NCBI GenBank assembly: GCA_016179685.1
Contig: JACPCR010000073.1
Coordinates: forward strand, 1 to 64,000
Direction: 5' to 3'
Length of the DNA stretch: 64,000 bases
Origin: Planctomycetota bacterium
Lineage (GTDB): Bacteria > Planctomycetota > PUPC01 > JACPCR01
Numbering within the stretch: position 1 is the first letter of the stretch; each line of letters starts with the position of its first letter. Shown here one piece after another: positions 57,007 through 64,000 of this stretch. The translations under genes were made by a program, and so were the position numbers. The notes below the pieces were generated by a model, which worked only from the letters and a program-made list of their open reading frames with translations, was not told where the DNA came from and did no database searches.

Positions 57007-57750
57007 ATGCAGATCATTCGATTGCCTTTGTTCGGCCGGTTGGCTCTCCTCGGCCAGAAGGGCTCGGCCCCGGCCCCGACGCTGTTCGCCCTGAGCGGGG
57101 CCGTCGAGGATGCGCTGGGGGAGGAGGCCTATATTCGGGTGGGCCTCATTCTGGCCCGCCAGGGCTTTCTCTGCGCCTCGGTGGACCTGCCCTGCCACGG
57201 TGAAGAGGTCCGCGAGGGCGAGCAGCCGGGCAGCCTGGCGGGCTGGCGTCGGCGCGTCGAGTGCGGGGAGCCCCTGATGGCCGCGTTCACCGACCGAGCC
57301 TGCGCGGCACTGGACCACCTCGTCCGCGAGGGCTACAGCGATCCGCACCGAGTCATCGTGTGCGGCACGTCCCGGGGCGGATTCTCCGCGGTCCACTTCG
57401 CCGCGGCCGAGCCGCGGCTACGCGCCGTGGCCGCTTTTGCGCCGGTGGCGGACCTGCGGGCGCTGCGCGAGTTCGCGGGCCTCGGGGACCATGAGCCCAC
57501 AAAGGCGCTGGCCCTGCATCGGCTGGCCGACCGTCTTGCCGGCCGGCCCCTCTGGCTCTGCATCGGGAACAACGACCAGCGGGTGGGGACGGACCACGCC
57601 ATCGCGTTCACGCGCCGGGTGGTCGAGGCCTCGGTGGCGCAGGGCAAGCCGGCGCCCGTCGAGCTGCACGTCATGCAGACCGAGGGACACGCCATCCACC
57701 CCACCGCCCACGAGGAAGCGGCGGAATGGTTTCTGAGGACCACAAGCTGA
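57007..57750 (+). CDS. Alpha/beta hydrolase (dienelactone hydrolase/peptidase S9-like)
   Basis: This encodes 247 aa, with the start at ATG 57007 (MQIIRLPLFG). The catalytic Ser is in VIVCGTSRGGFSAVH (about residue 121). The acid candidate is in CIGNNDQRVGTDHA (about 185). His is in MQTEGHAIHPTAHEEAAEWF (about 226). Features of the family are FALSGAVED, GFLCASVDLPCHGEEVREGE and AVAAFAPVADLRALREF. There is no signal peptide. It is monocistronic between the DUF499 gene and the TPR gene, and the substrate is unknown. The 130 bp upstream is less GC-rich and may contain its promoter. Confidence 0.83.
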   Translation: MQIIRLPLFGRLALLGQKGSAPAPTLFALSGAVEDALGEEAYIRVGLILARQGFLCASVDLPCHGEEVREGEQPGSLAGWRRRVECGEPLMAAFTDRACAALDHLVREGYSDPHRVIVCGTSRGGFSAVHFAAAEPRLRAVAAFAPVADLRALREFAGLGDHEPTKALALHRLADRLAGRPLWLCIGNNDQRVGTDHAIAFTRRVVEASVAQGKPAPVELHVMQTEGHAIHPTAHEEAAEWFLRTTS

Positions 57751-57873
57751 GGGTGGAATCTGCGGTCCAACGGCGGTGAGCTCAACCGCTTCGAGTGGGG
57801 ACCCGCCGGCGGCACATCCGCCGTCCGAAGTCGAGCAGGGCGCGGCCAACCGCGGTGGACACCCCCGCCCGGT

Positions 57874-59217
57874 TTACAAGGTGTTGTGGGGCCCCGAGAT
57901 GGTCTGGAAATCAGCGCGTGCGAGGGCGCTGCGGGCCTGGTGGGCTTCGAGCGAGTTCGGATAGAGGGCGATGCAGGTCTGGTAGAGGTCGTAAGCTCGG
58001 CGCAGTTCCCTGGCCTGGAGATAGGCATCGCCGCCGGAGGCGAGGGCTTTCGGGCACAGGATGCTTTCGGGAAACTCGCGGGCGAACTCCTCGAATTTGC
58101 GTGCGCTCAACTCGAAATCCTGGCTTCGGCGGTAGCATTGGCCGATCCGGAAATGGGCATTTTCCGCGAAGGCATCGGAGGGGAAGCGCCGGACCAGTTC
58201 GTAGAACCATTCGGCCGCTCGGTCGAACTCTCCGGCGGCGTACCAGTGGTTGCCGAGCTCGAGGATGGCATCCGCGGTGGCTGGGCTATCCGGAAACCGG
58301 GCCACGAGATCGCGGCACTCCTCGTCGGCCCGGAAAAGGAAACCCCTCTGCCGGTAGCACTGGACGCGGTGGGCCTGGGCCTCGGCGGCGGAATCGCTTT
58401 GCGGCCAGCGGTCCACGACCTGTGCAAAAAGGCGTGTGGCCTCGACCACCTGCCCGCGTTCCTGCTGGAGTTGGCCGAGGCGCAGGACGGCCCGGGGGCT
58501 CAGGGGATGGCGCGGGAAGTGCCGGGCGAAGCGGCTCAGGACGTCTTGCTGCCAGATCGTGCCGTGGAAGCTGCCAATGGCCTCCTGGGCGCGTTCCTCG
58601 AGGTCCAGTTCCGGCTCGGCGTCGAGTCCCAGTTTTCGGGCCGTGTCCGGGTCCAGGCGCATCAGAGCGCCGGAGGCCTCCGCCGCATGGCGGCTGAATG
58701 GCACTTCACGTACGAGCCGGGCCAGACATCGTGCGGCCTCGGTCCGACGCCCGAGCTGAAGAAGGGCTTGGGCCTGGAGTTGAAGAAAGCCGTCAGCGGG
58801 CTCGGCGGCGTCGAGTTTCTCGATGGCCGCCCGGCAGCACTCGATGACACGTTCGGGCCGCCCCTGCCGGGCGAAGCCCTCGGCCCGGCGGACTTGGCGG
58901 CTGGCCCAGGCGCGGCTGTTCTCGGGACCCGGCGGATGCGGAACAGGCAGCCGTCGTTCCCGAGCCGAGGAGCCGCCCCGCGGGTACGTGGGGCCGGAAG
59001 TGAAGGAGGGAAGCGCGGCCAGAAGCAGTGCGGCTGCGGCGGCAAGGCCGATCCACTGGTAGAACCTGAGGCGGCCGGACCGTCGCCGCCTCGAGGCGGC
59101 TAGCCCGGCCATCTCTTGCCGGAGCTGGCGGTAAAGGCGCGCCCGGAAGGCATCCGACGGCCCGGCCTTCCCCCGGTCCGGCCTGTCCCATTCAGCGTTT
59201 TGCGCTCTTCGCTCCAT
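57874..59217 (-). CDS. TPR-repeat membrane protein, probable anti-sigma partner
   Basis: This encodes 447 aa. The cytoplasmic N-terminus (1-50: FRARLYRQLRQEMAGLAASR) is followed by a membrane helix (about 54-72), a Pro/Arg-rich linker and many TPR/YbgF-like helical repeats (about 110-440). Examples are SPRAVLRLGQLQQERGQVVE, DSAAEAQAHRVQCYRQRGFL, DAILELGNHWYAAGEFDRAA and ENAHFRIGQCYRRSQDFELS. It starts nine bases after the ECF sigma stop, the position of an anti-sigma gene. The short helical N-terminus is the likely sigma-binding part, and the extracytoplasmic TPRs could sense envelope proteins. Confidence 0.78.
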   Translation of the reverse strand: MERRAQNAEWDRPDRGKAGPSDAFRARLYRQLRQEMAGLAASRRRRSGRLRFYQWIGLAAAAALLLAALPSFTSGPTYPRGGSSARERRLPVPHPPGPENSRAWASRQVRRAEGFARQGRPERVIECCRAAIEKLDAAEPADGFLQLQAQALLQLGRRTEAARCLARLVREVPFSRHAAEASGALMRLDPDTARKLGLDAEPELDLEERAQEAIGSFHGTIWQQDVLSRFARHFPRHPLSPRAVLRLGQLQQERGQVVEATRLFAQVVDRWPQSDSAAEAQAHRVQCYRQRGFLFRADEECRDLVARFPDSPATADAILELGNHWYAAGEFDRAAEWFYELVRRFPSDAFAENAHFRIGQCYRRSQDFELSARKFEEFAREFPESILCPKALASGGDAYLQARELRRAYDLYQTCIALYPNSLEAHQARSALARADFQTISGPHNTL

Positions 59218-59226
59218 GCGGTTCTC

Positions 59227-59808
59227 TCAGGCCTCCTCTCTTTCGCGGGAGAGCCGGAAGTTCCTGCGGAAGGCGTTGCGGGCCCGGGTCAGCAGGGACT
59301 CGATCGCCTTGGGGCTTTGACCCGCCTCGAGGGCAATCTCACGAGTCGTCCGTCTCCGAAGGTATTTCTCGGTGAGAACGGACTGGTAGTGGCCTGGAAG
59401 GGCGAGGAGGGCCTCGGTGACGAGTTCCTGCCGGCCATTGTTCCGGCGTCGCTGCACCTCCGCTCGTTCCTGCACCTCGAGCAGCGCGGCATGCCCGGAG
59501 GCATCGAGCAGGGAGAAGGGGACCTCGTTCCGGGTGCGCCTCAGTTCCCGGCGGCGGAGGTCGATCAGCTTGTGCTTGGCGATGCCGCAGAGCCAGGAAT
59601 AGAGCGAGGACTCGCCGAGAAAGCGTTCCATGGCCCGAAGGCCTGCCAGAAAGGTATCCTGGACGATCTCCTCGGCCTGATGATGATCTCCGCTTACACG
59701 AATAAGGACGAAGTGGTAAACGCGGCCGAAATGGGCCTCGTAGAAGGAACGAAGGGCTTCCTCATCGCCGCGAAGAATGCGCTGGGCCAGAAAAAAATCC
59801 GAATTCAC
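59227..59808 (-). CDS. ECF-family RNA polymerase sigma factor
   Basis: This encodes 193 aa. Region 2 is FYEAHFGRVYHFVLIRVSGDHHQAEEIVQDTFLAGLRAMERF followed by SSLYSWLCGIAKHKLIDLRR (residues ~22-90). Region 4 is ELVTEALLALPGHYQSVLTEKYLRRRTTREIALEAGQSPKAIESLLTRAR (about 128-177). It initiates transcription at dedicated promoters. The downstream TPR membrane protein is the presumed regulator. An R3 hairpin (59858-59883) lies 50 bp upstream in its leader or promoter. Confidence 0.92.
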   Translation of the reverse strand: MNSDFFLAQRILRGDEEALRSFYEAHFGRVYHFVLIRVSGDHHQAEEIVQDTFLAGLRAMERFLGESSLYSWLCGIAKHKLIDLRRRELRRTRNEVPFSLLDASGHAALLEVQERAEVQRRRNNGRQELVTEALLALPGHYQSVLTEKYLRRRTTREIALEAGQSPKAIESLLTRARNAFRRNFRLSREREEA

Positions 59809-59857
59809 TGCCCGGTAGCACCCCGGTCAACGGGAAGGAGATGCCGTCCTTTTCCGC

Positions 59858-59883
59858 TTCAGGAGTGTTCCCGCACTTCTGAA
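59858..59883. repeat. R3 hairpin, copy 3
   Basis: TTCAGGAGTG, TTCCCG loop region, CACTTCTGAA. It shares the TTCAGAAGTGC arm and CCCG loop of the other copies. It is located between the divergent ECF sigma and HAD genes. Confidence 0.65.
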
Positions 59884-59935
59884 TCAGAAAATTAGTCGAG
59901 CATCCAACATCAAAACCTTCGCACGCCCCTGTTAT

Positions 59936-59975
59936 TATAATAGGGGATTCCTGATTTTCCGAGGCCAAAATCAGC
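59936..59975 (+). promoter_or_regulatory. HAD gene -10 box and hairpin leader
   Basis: A consensus TATAAT (59936-59941) predicts transcription from about 59948. The resulting ~28-nt leader is almost entirely one hairpin: CTGATTTT (59951-59958) pairs with AAAATCAG (59967-59974), enclosing CCGAGGCC. The only Shine-Dalgarno-like GAGG sits in that loop, 11 nt before the ATG. No convincing -35 is seen. Confidence 0.5.
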
Positions 59976-60641
59976 ATGGCCATCAAGCTCATCGCTTTCG
60001 ACGTGGACGGGACCCTGATCGACGACGGCAGCGGTCAGATCAATATCTGGCAGCAGATTCACCGCCGGTTCGGCCTCCCCGACGAGGAGAACGACCGCCG
60101 GTTCGACCAGTTCCACCGGGGCGAGATCACCTATGCCCAGTGGGTGGACCTGGACGTCGGAGGATGGAAGGCTCTGGGTGTCACCCGGGACATGCTGTTC
60201 GCCGCCGTGTCGGGATTGCGGCTCATGCCGGGCGCGCGGGAGACGGTTTTCGAGCTGGCCCGCAGGGGATACCGGCTTTGCGTGATTTCGGGGTCCATCG
60301 ATCTGGGCCTGGAGATCCTGTTTCCCGGCCACCCCTTTCGGCCGGTCTTCATCAATCGGATTCATTTTGGGCGGGACGGCCGGATTTCGCACTGGGAAGC
60401 GACTCCTTTCGACCTGGTGCACAAGGCGCAGGCCTTGCGGGATGTGGCCCGGCAGGAGGGCCTGGCGGAGGAGGAGTGCGCGTTTGTGGGGGACAACACC
60501 AACGACGTGGAGGTAGCCCGCGCTGCGGGCTATTCCATCTCTTTCAATTCGAAATCGGCTGACCTCGATGCCGTGTCGGACCGGATCATCCGCGTGAAGG
60601 ACCTGAAGATGATCCTGAGTGACTTCCCGATGTTGCGGTAG
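59976..60641 (+). CDS. HAD-superfamily phosphatase (SerB-like)
   Basis: This encodes 221 aa. Motif I is IAFDVDGTLID (nucleophile Asp9, acid/base Asp11). A helical cap follows (about 20-75, NIWQQIHRRFGLPDEENDRR). Motif II is CVISGSIDLG, and the motif III region is KAQALRDVARQEG. Motif IV is AFVGDNTNDVEVARAAGYSI. The arrangement matches HAD-IB phosphoserine phosphatase-like enzymes, which hydrolyse small phosphomonoesters. SerB itself would be plausible, but specificity is not visible. It diverges from the ECF sigma gene. Confidence 0.87.
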   Translation: MAIKLIAFDVDGTLIDDGSGQINIWQQIHRRFGLPDEENDRRFDQFHRGEITYAQWVDLDVGGWKALGVTRDMLFAAVSGLRLMPGARETVFELARRGYRLCVISGSIDLGLEILFPGHPFRPVFINRIHFGRDGRISHWEATPFDLVHKAQALRDVARQEGLAEEECAFVGDNTNDVEVARAAGYSISFNSKSADLDAVSDRIIRVKDLKMILSDFPMLR

Positions 60642-60654
60642 GGAGCGGCATCCG

Positions 60655-60830
60655 TCGAGGCAACTCCTTAGCGAAAACTTCTGTCGTCCCTACGGGACTC
60701 TTGTGGTTGATGCGCTTTCCCTCCCCAGGGCTGCGTTCGCCTTCGCGGGGCTTCGGCGAACTGGTGCCCTGGGCTCATTTCGGACGTCCCTACGGGACTC
60801 ACAGAAACAGGCCTCCGGTGACGATCACTC
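60655..60830. repeat. Intergenic repeat with duplicated CGTCCCTACGGGACTC
   Basis: TCGTCCCTACGGGACTC occurs at about 60685 and CGTCCCTACGGGACTCA at about 60785, each a short palindrome (GTCCCTACGGGAC). They flank a CCAGGGCTGCG...GTGCCCTGGGCT inverted pair. The outer CTCCTTAGCGAAAAC resembles the end of the 27452-27620 element. It is gene-free. Confidence 0.5.
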
Positions 60831-60920
60831 AGCATTTACCCGTCGAGAATGCCTATCACGCTCTTTTCGATATACTAGTCCTCGAACGGCATGGGCCAAG
60901 CTCACTGGAGGTCCTCCACG

Positions 60921-61973
60921 ATGAGACACAAATGGGGCGTTGGCATCGTCGGCTGCGGAATGATCTCCAGCTTTCAGGCCCGGGCGATCCAGGAGCTGCC
61001 GAATGCGGAGTTGCGGGGCTTCTGTTCCCGGACGGAGTCCAAGGCCCGTGCGGCGGGCGAGAAATTCGGGACGGAGTGGGCGACCCGCATCGAGCCGTTC
61101 CTGGCGTGGGAGGGTCTCGACGTTGTTTCCATCTGCACGCCGAGCGGCGCCCACGCGGAACTGGCCGTGGCGGCGGCCCGCGCGGGAAAGCACGTCATGG
61201 TGGAGAAGCCGCTCGAAATCACGCTGCCGCGCTGCGACTCGATCATCGAGGCCTGCCGCCGGGCGGGAGTGAAGCTCGGCGTCATCTTCCCTTCACGGTT
61301 TCACGACGGCAGCCGGCTGATCCAGAAAGCGCTCAACGGGGGCCGATTCGGCCGGCTGTCCCTGGGCGACGCCTACGTGAAGTGGTGGCGCAGCCAGGAG
61401 TATTACGACCAGGGCGGTTGGAAAGGGACGAAGCGCCTTGACGGCGGCGGCGCCCTGATGAATCAATCCATCCATGCCATCGACCTGCTCCAGTGGTTCA
61501 TGGGGCCCGTGGACTCCATCAGCGGGTCCGTCGCAACGCTCGCTCACCGCGGCATCGAGGTCGAGGACACCGCCGTGGCCACTCTGCGATACCGCAACGG
61601 CGCCCTCGGCGTCATCGAAGGGGCCACCTCGGTCCATCCGGGCTTCCTCAAAAAGCTCGAAATCTCCGGCGACCGCGGCTCCGTGATCCTCCAGGAAGAA
61701 AATCTCCTCGCCTGGCAGTTTGCGGAGGAGCGGCCGGAGGATGCCAGCATCCGGGAAACGTTCGGCAGCCGGACGAAGACGGGCGGCGGGGCGTCGGACC
61801 CTGCGGCTATCGGACACGAAGGACACTGGCGTCAGTTTGCAGATTTTCTGGAGGCCATCGAAAGCGGCCGGGAACCCCTGGTCAACGGCGAGGAAGGCCG
61901 CAAGTCGGTCGAGATCATCCTCGCCGTCTATCAGTCCAGCGAGACCGGCAGGCCGGTCAAGCTGCCGATGTAG
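60921..61973 (+). CDS. Gfo/Idh/MocA-family oxidoreductase
   Basis: This encodes 350 aa from ATG 60921 with GGAGG at 60907-60911. The N-terminal Rossmann fold has GVGIVGCGMISSFQARAI (residues 6-23). The conserved dehydrogenase motif HVMVEKPLEI (about 94-103) carries the Lys that is catalytic in the family. The C-terminal domain has GGGALMNQSIHAIDLLQWFMG with its catalytic-type His, and VEDTAVATLRYRNGALGVIEG. These use NAD(P) to oxidise or reduce sugars and inositols. The nearby sugar-phosphate isomerase suggests sugar or inositol catabolism. A TATACT box at 60871-60876 may be the -10. Confidence 0.9.
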   Translation: MRHKWGVGIVGCGMISSFQARAIQELPNAELRGFCSRTESKARAAGEKFGTEWATRIEPFLAWEGLDVVSICTPSGAHAELAVAAARAGKHVMVEKPLEITLPRCDSIIEACRRAGVKLGVIFPSRFHDGSRLIQKALNGGRFGRLSLGDAYVKWWRSQEYYDQGGWKGTKRLDGGGALMNQSIHAIDLLQWFMGPVDSISGSVATLAHRGIEVEDTAVATLRYRNGALGVIEGATSVHPGFLKKLEISGDRGSVILQEENLLAWQFAEERPEDASIRETFGSRTKTGGGASDPAAIGHEGHWRQFADFLEAIESGREPLVNGEEGRKSVEIILAVYQSSETGRPVKLPM

Positions 61974-61981
61974 GGTGGTGC

Positions 61982-62021
61982 ACACGCGTACGGAAGCGCA
62001 CCCGCACTTTCGTACGCGTGT
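61982..62021. repeat. 40-bp near-perfect palindrome after the oxidoreductase
   Basis: ACACGCGTACGGAAGCGCAC pairs with GCACTTTCGTACGCGTGT around a short CCC loop. The core AAGCGCACCCGCACTT resembles the loop region of the R3 hairpins. It begins 9 bp after the stop codon and may end the transcript, but no T-run follows. Confidence 0.65.
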
Positions 62022-62136
62022 ACTTTGAGAAACCCTTTGGGAATCGACGGGTCCCCCGCTAAATCGAGGATCCCTTTGGGAGCGGGTGAGCGTGTTCGTA
62101 GGTGCTAGTTCACCCGAGATGATTGAGAAGTTACAC

Positions 62137-62310
62137 CTTAACGCGGTCCAAGGGCCGCAACCCAACACGGCTGGGAAGGGTGTCAGGTGTCAGGAAACAC
62201 CTGACACCTGACACCTGACACCTGACACCTGACACCTATTCAAACCTCTTCGCCGGGTGCCCACGTGGTGGGCGCGGCACGGCGTGGGGCGCGGAGAAGT
62301 GACACCCTTA
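62137..62310 (-). repeat. R2 dispersed repeat, copy 4, with CTGACAC tandem repeat
   Basis: Inverted relative to the other three copies. It contains five tandem CTGACAC units (62201-62235), which can fold back on the GTGTCAGGTGTCAGG at 62180-62194. The other ends match: TTACACCTTAACGCGG... and GCGCGGAGAAGTGACACCC. Confidence 0.75.
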
Positions 62311-62347
62311 GACTCTATAATTCTCGGTGGACGCTTTTCAAACCGTT

Positions 62348-63127
62348 ATGTTGAAGATCGGACTTCGGCTGGATTGTTTGGCGCTGGGTCCGAGAGAGGC
62401 TCTGGCCCGGGCTGCGTCGCTGAAGATGGACGGCGTCGAAATCCCCGCCGCCTGGGGCGATTTCCACCCGCGGGCGCTCGACCGCAGCGGCCGCCGGGCG
62501 CTACGGCACTACCTTGAGGACTTGAGGATCGGTCTGGCCGCGCTCGGGGCCGACGCGGGCTTCCGATTCGAAGATGAGAGCCGAGTGGAGTGCTTCGTGG
62601 ACACGACCCGTGCCATCCTGGAGATGGCCGTGGACCTGAAGACGGCGATGCTGACCACAGCCGTGGGGGCCATCCCCGAAAAACCCGAGGACCGCCGCTA
62701 CCAGGTCATCCGTGAGGTTCTCAAGGAGCTCGCCGATGACGCGGCAAACCGCGGATGCTCTCTTGCACTTTCAGCGGGCCAGGGCCCCCCGGAGGCGCTT
62801 CGCCGCTTCCTGGACGATCTGAAACATGACGGGCTGCGCGTCAATTATGATCCGGCAAACTTGGTGTTCTCCGGACACGACCCAGCTCGCTCGGTCGCTC
62901 TTCTGGGCCCCTATATAGCGGCGGTGCGGGCCCGGGACGGCCGGCGCTACCTGGACGGCTCGAAGGAGGAGCTGCCGCTCGGCACGGGGGATGTCCCGTT
63001 CGACGCGGTCATGGAGGCGCTGGGCGATTTCGATTTCCACGGTTACCTCGTGATCGCCCGGCGTCCCCATGAGAAGATCGAAGAGGAGATCGAGGCCGCG
63101 CACAGGTTTCTGAAACGCTATCTCTGA
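62348..63127 (+). CDS. Sugar-phosphate isomerase/epimerase (TIM barrel)
   Basis: This encodes 259 aa. I start at ATG 62348 (MLKIGLRLDC) because the GTG at 62327 lies almost at the predicted transcription start set by TATAAT (62316). The barrel has LKMDGVEIPAAWGDFHP, AVDLKTAMLTTAVGAIPEKP, a DALRVNYDPANL-type metal segment (GLRVNYDPANLVFSGHDP, about 165-182), VRARDGRR and GTGDVPFDAVMEALGDFDFHGYL. The usual metal-binding Glu equivalent in CSLALSAGQ appears replaced, so activity may be altered. It lies 10 bp before the ABC gene, a likely operon. Confidence 0.82.
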   Translation: MLKIGLRLDCLALGPREALARAASLKMDGVEIPAAWGDFHPRALDRSGRRALRHYLEDLRIGLAALGADAGFRFEDESRVECFVDTTRAILEMAVDLKTAMLTTAVGAIPEKPEDRRYQVIREVLKELADDAANRGCSLALSAGQGPPEALRRFLDDLKHDGLRVNYDPANLVFSGHDPARSVALLGPYIAAVRARDGRRYLDGSKEELPLGTGDVPFDAVMEALGDFDFHGYLVIARRPHEKIEEEIEAAHRFLKRYL

Positions 63128-63137
63128 GGAGCGCCGG

Positions 63138-64000
63138 ATGCCTCTGCTGGAAGTCCGTTCCATCCACAAATGGTTTGGCAGCCTCCACGCGGTCCAGGAC
63201 GTCACCTTCGACCTCGATGACGGCCAAATTCTCGGGTTCATCGGGCCGAACGGGGCGGGCAAGACGACCACGATCCGCATCCTCGCCGGGCTTGCCAACC
63301 CGGCCCAGGGCCAGGTCCACGTCCATGGCTACTCCGTCCGCCTCGAGCCGGAGAAGACCCGGGCGCTGACCGGCTACATGCCGGACAACTTTGGCCCCTA
63401 TGAGAATACCCGTGTGGACGAGTACCTGGATTTCTTCGCGGATGCGTTTGGCATCGCGCCCGGCAAGAGGAAGACCCTGGTCGATGAGGTGCTGGAGCTG
63501 ACGGACCTTGCCGGGCTGCGGCATCGGGACGTGGATACGCTTTCCAAGGGCGAGTCCCAGAGGGTCGCTCTGGCTCGATGCCTCATGCACGATCCGAAGC
63601 TGCTGCTGCTGGACGAGCCGGCCGCTGGTCTGGACCCGCGGGCGCGGATCGAGCTGAGGGAGCTGCTCAAGGAGTTGAGCCGCATGGGGAAGGCGGTGCT
63701 CATCTCCTCGCACATCCTGACGGAGTTGGAGGACCTCTGCACGCACGTCGCCGTTCTGGACCACGGCAAGCTTTTGGCCTGTGGGACCCGGGAACAGGTG
63801 CTGGCCTCCAGGACGGGCGAGATACGCTTCCGCGCGGACCTCGTCGAAGGGGCCGAGGAGGCGGTGCGTGCCCTCCAGGGTCTGCCTGGCGTCAGCGCCG
63901 TCCAGGCGCGGAACGGCCGGGAGGTCGAGGGCCGGTTCTCTGGCGCCCCGGCGGACGCCAGCGCCATCGTCGCCCGCCTCGTTCTGTCCAACTTCCGGAT
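63138..64000 (+). CDS. ABC transporter ATP-binding protein (partial, runs off the window)
   Basis: The first 287 codons are visible. Walker A is GPNGAGKTTT (about 35-44), the Q-loop region is LTGYMPDNFGPYENTRV, the signature is LSKGESQRVALAR (a variant of LSGGQ), Walker B is LLLLDEPAAGLDP, and the H-loop is LISSHIL. A C-terminal extension follows (REQVLASRTGEIRFRADLVE...), as in CcmA/NatA-type ATPases of ABC-2 exporters, so a membrane partner should follow beyond 64000. The start has GAGG about nine bases upstream. Confidence 0.92.
   Translation, partial: MPLLEVRSIHKWFGSLHAVQDVTFDLDDGQILGFIGPNGAGKTTTIRILAGLANPAQGQVHVHGYSVRLEPEKTRALTGYMPDNFGPYENTRVDEYLDFFADAFGIAPGKRKTLVDEVLELTDLAGLRHRDVDTLSKGESQRVALARCLMHDPKLLLLDEPAAGLDPRARIELRELLKELSRMGKAVLISSHILTELEDLCTHVAVLDHGKLLACGTREQVLASRTGEIRFRADLVEGAEEAVRALQGLPGVSAVQARNGREVEGRFSGAPADASAIVARLVLSNFR

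Larger units (their letters stand above)
61974..62347. other. Gene-free stretch with a palindrome and R2 repeat
   Basis: It contains a 40-bp palindrome (61982-62021), about 110 bases without recognisable content, and inverted R2 copy 4 (62137-62310). TATAAT at 62316-62321 lies 27 bp before the next start. Confidence 0.6.

Noticed and set aside
62180-62235. Possible CRISPR array (CTGACAC repeats)
   Set aside because: The 7-bp units are directly tandem with no spacers, inside an R2 intergenic repeat.

Overview
The window is high-GC bacterial chromosome, most likely from a Planctomycetota or related PVC or Hydrogenedentota-like lineage. The evidence is a mix of family types: a Rieske/split cytochrome b/multihaem cytochrome c complex, an archaeal-type formylmethanofuran dehydrogenase pair, a kinase fused to a formylglycine-generating-enzyme (FGE)-type domain, ECF sigma/anti-sigma pairs, DUF4838 and GH39-like secreted proteins, and several sugar-phosphate isomerase/Gfo-Idh genes. 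The phylum is inferred from gene content only. There is no rRNA or other phylogenetic marker.

Layout: 1-0.99 kb holds only repeats. 1-2 kb has a lipoprotein and a membrane protein. 2.3-4.6 kb (minus) has fmdB-fmdD downstream of a vapBC module. 4.7-4.9 kb has tRNA-Lys and tRNA-Glu with promoter and terminator. 5.2-9.1 kb has an isomerase and three poorly known proteins. 9.2-13.4 kb is a 1395-aa kinase-like/FGE-like protein with eroded catalytic motifs. 13.5-17.1 kb has an esterase, a CAP protein, a FIST protein and folB. 17.4-24.2 kb is the four-gene quinol:cytochrome c oxidoreductase operon. 24.3-27.4 kb (minus) is LarA-like, diacylglycerol-kinase-like and DUF4416. 27.6-31.6 kb (minus) has a TlpA pair and an ECF sigma/FecR-like pair. 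32-37.9 kb (minus) has DUF4838, a BatA/VWA protein and a DUF58 protein. 38-44.2 kb has a small membrane protein, terC, a CBM9/GH39-like enzyme, an aspartic protease and an amidohydrolase.

44.5-56.9 kb is a defence-island-like block: a SNF2/DUF3883 helicase, an AlbA_2/HATPase protein, a DUF1156 DNA methylase, a RAYT transposase, a DUF433 protein and a DUF499 ATPase. It is visibly decaying. The helicase carries a 3' frameshift. The methylase is interrupted by a RAYT (REP-associated tyrosine transposase), carries two further REP-type palindromes, and has a frameshift explained exactly by loss of one copy of a 5-bp tandem repeat. 57-64 kb has a hydrolase, a second ECF sigma with a TPR partner, an HAD phosphatase, a Gfo/Idh oxidoreductase, a second isomerase and a partial ABC ATPase.

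The second theme is dispersed repeats. Family R1 (TGAAATCCGC hairpins, sometimes followed by two more hairpins) sits exactly at gene 3' ends and often supplies the stop codon. R2 is a 155-200 bp intergenic repeat with variable internal tandems. R3 is a 26-28 bp hairpin containing TTCAGAAGTGC. R4 groups the REP palindromes of two different RAYTs. R5 is a short AGAAATCCGGG motif upstream of genes. The R1 docking on stop codons and the RAYT-broken defence locus are the most interesting observations.
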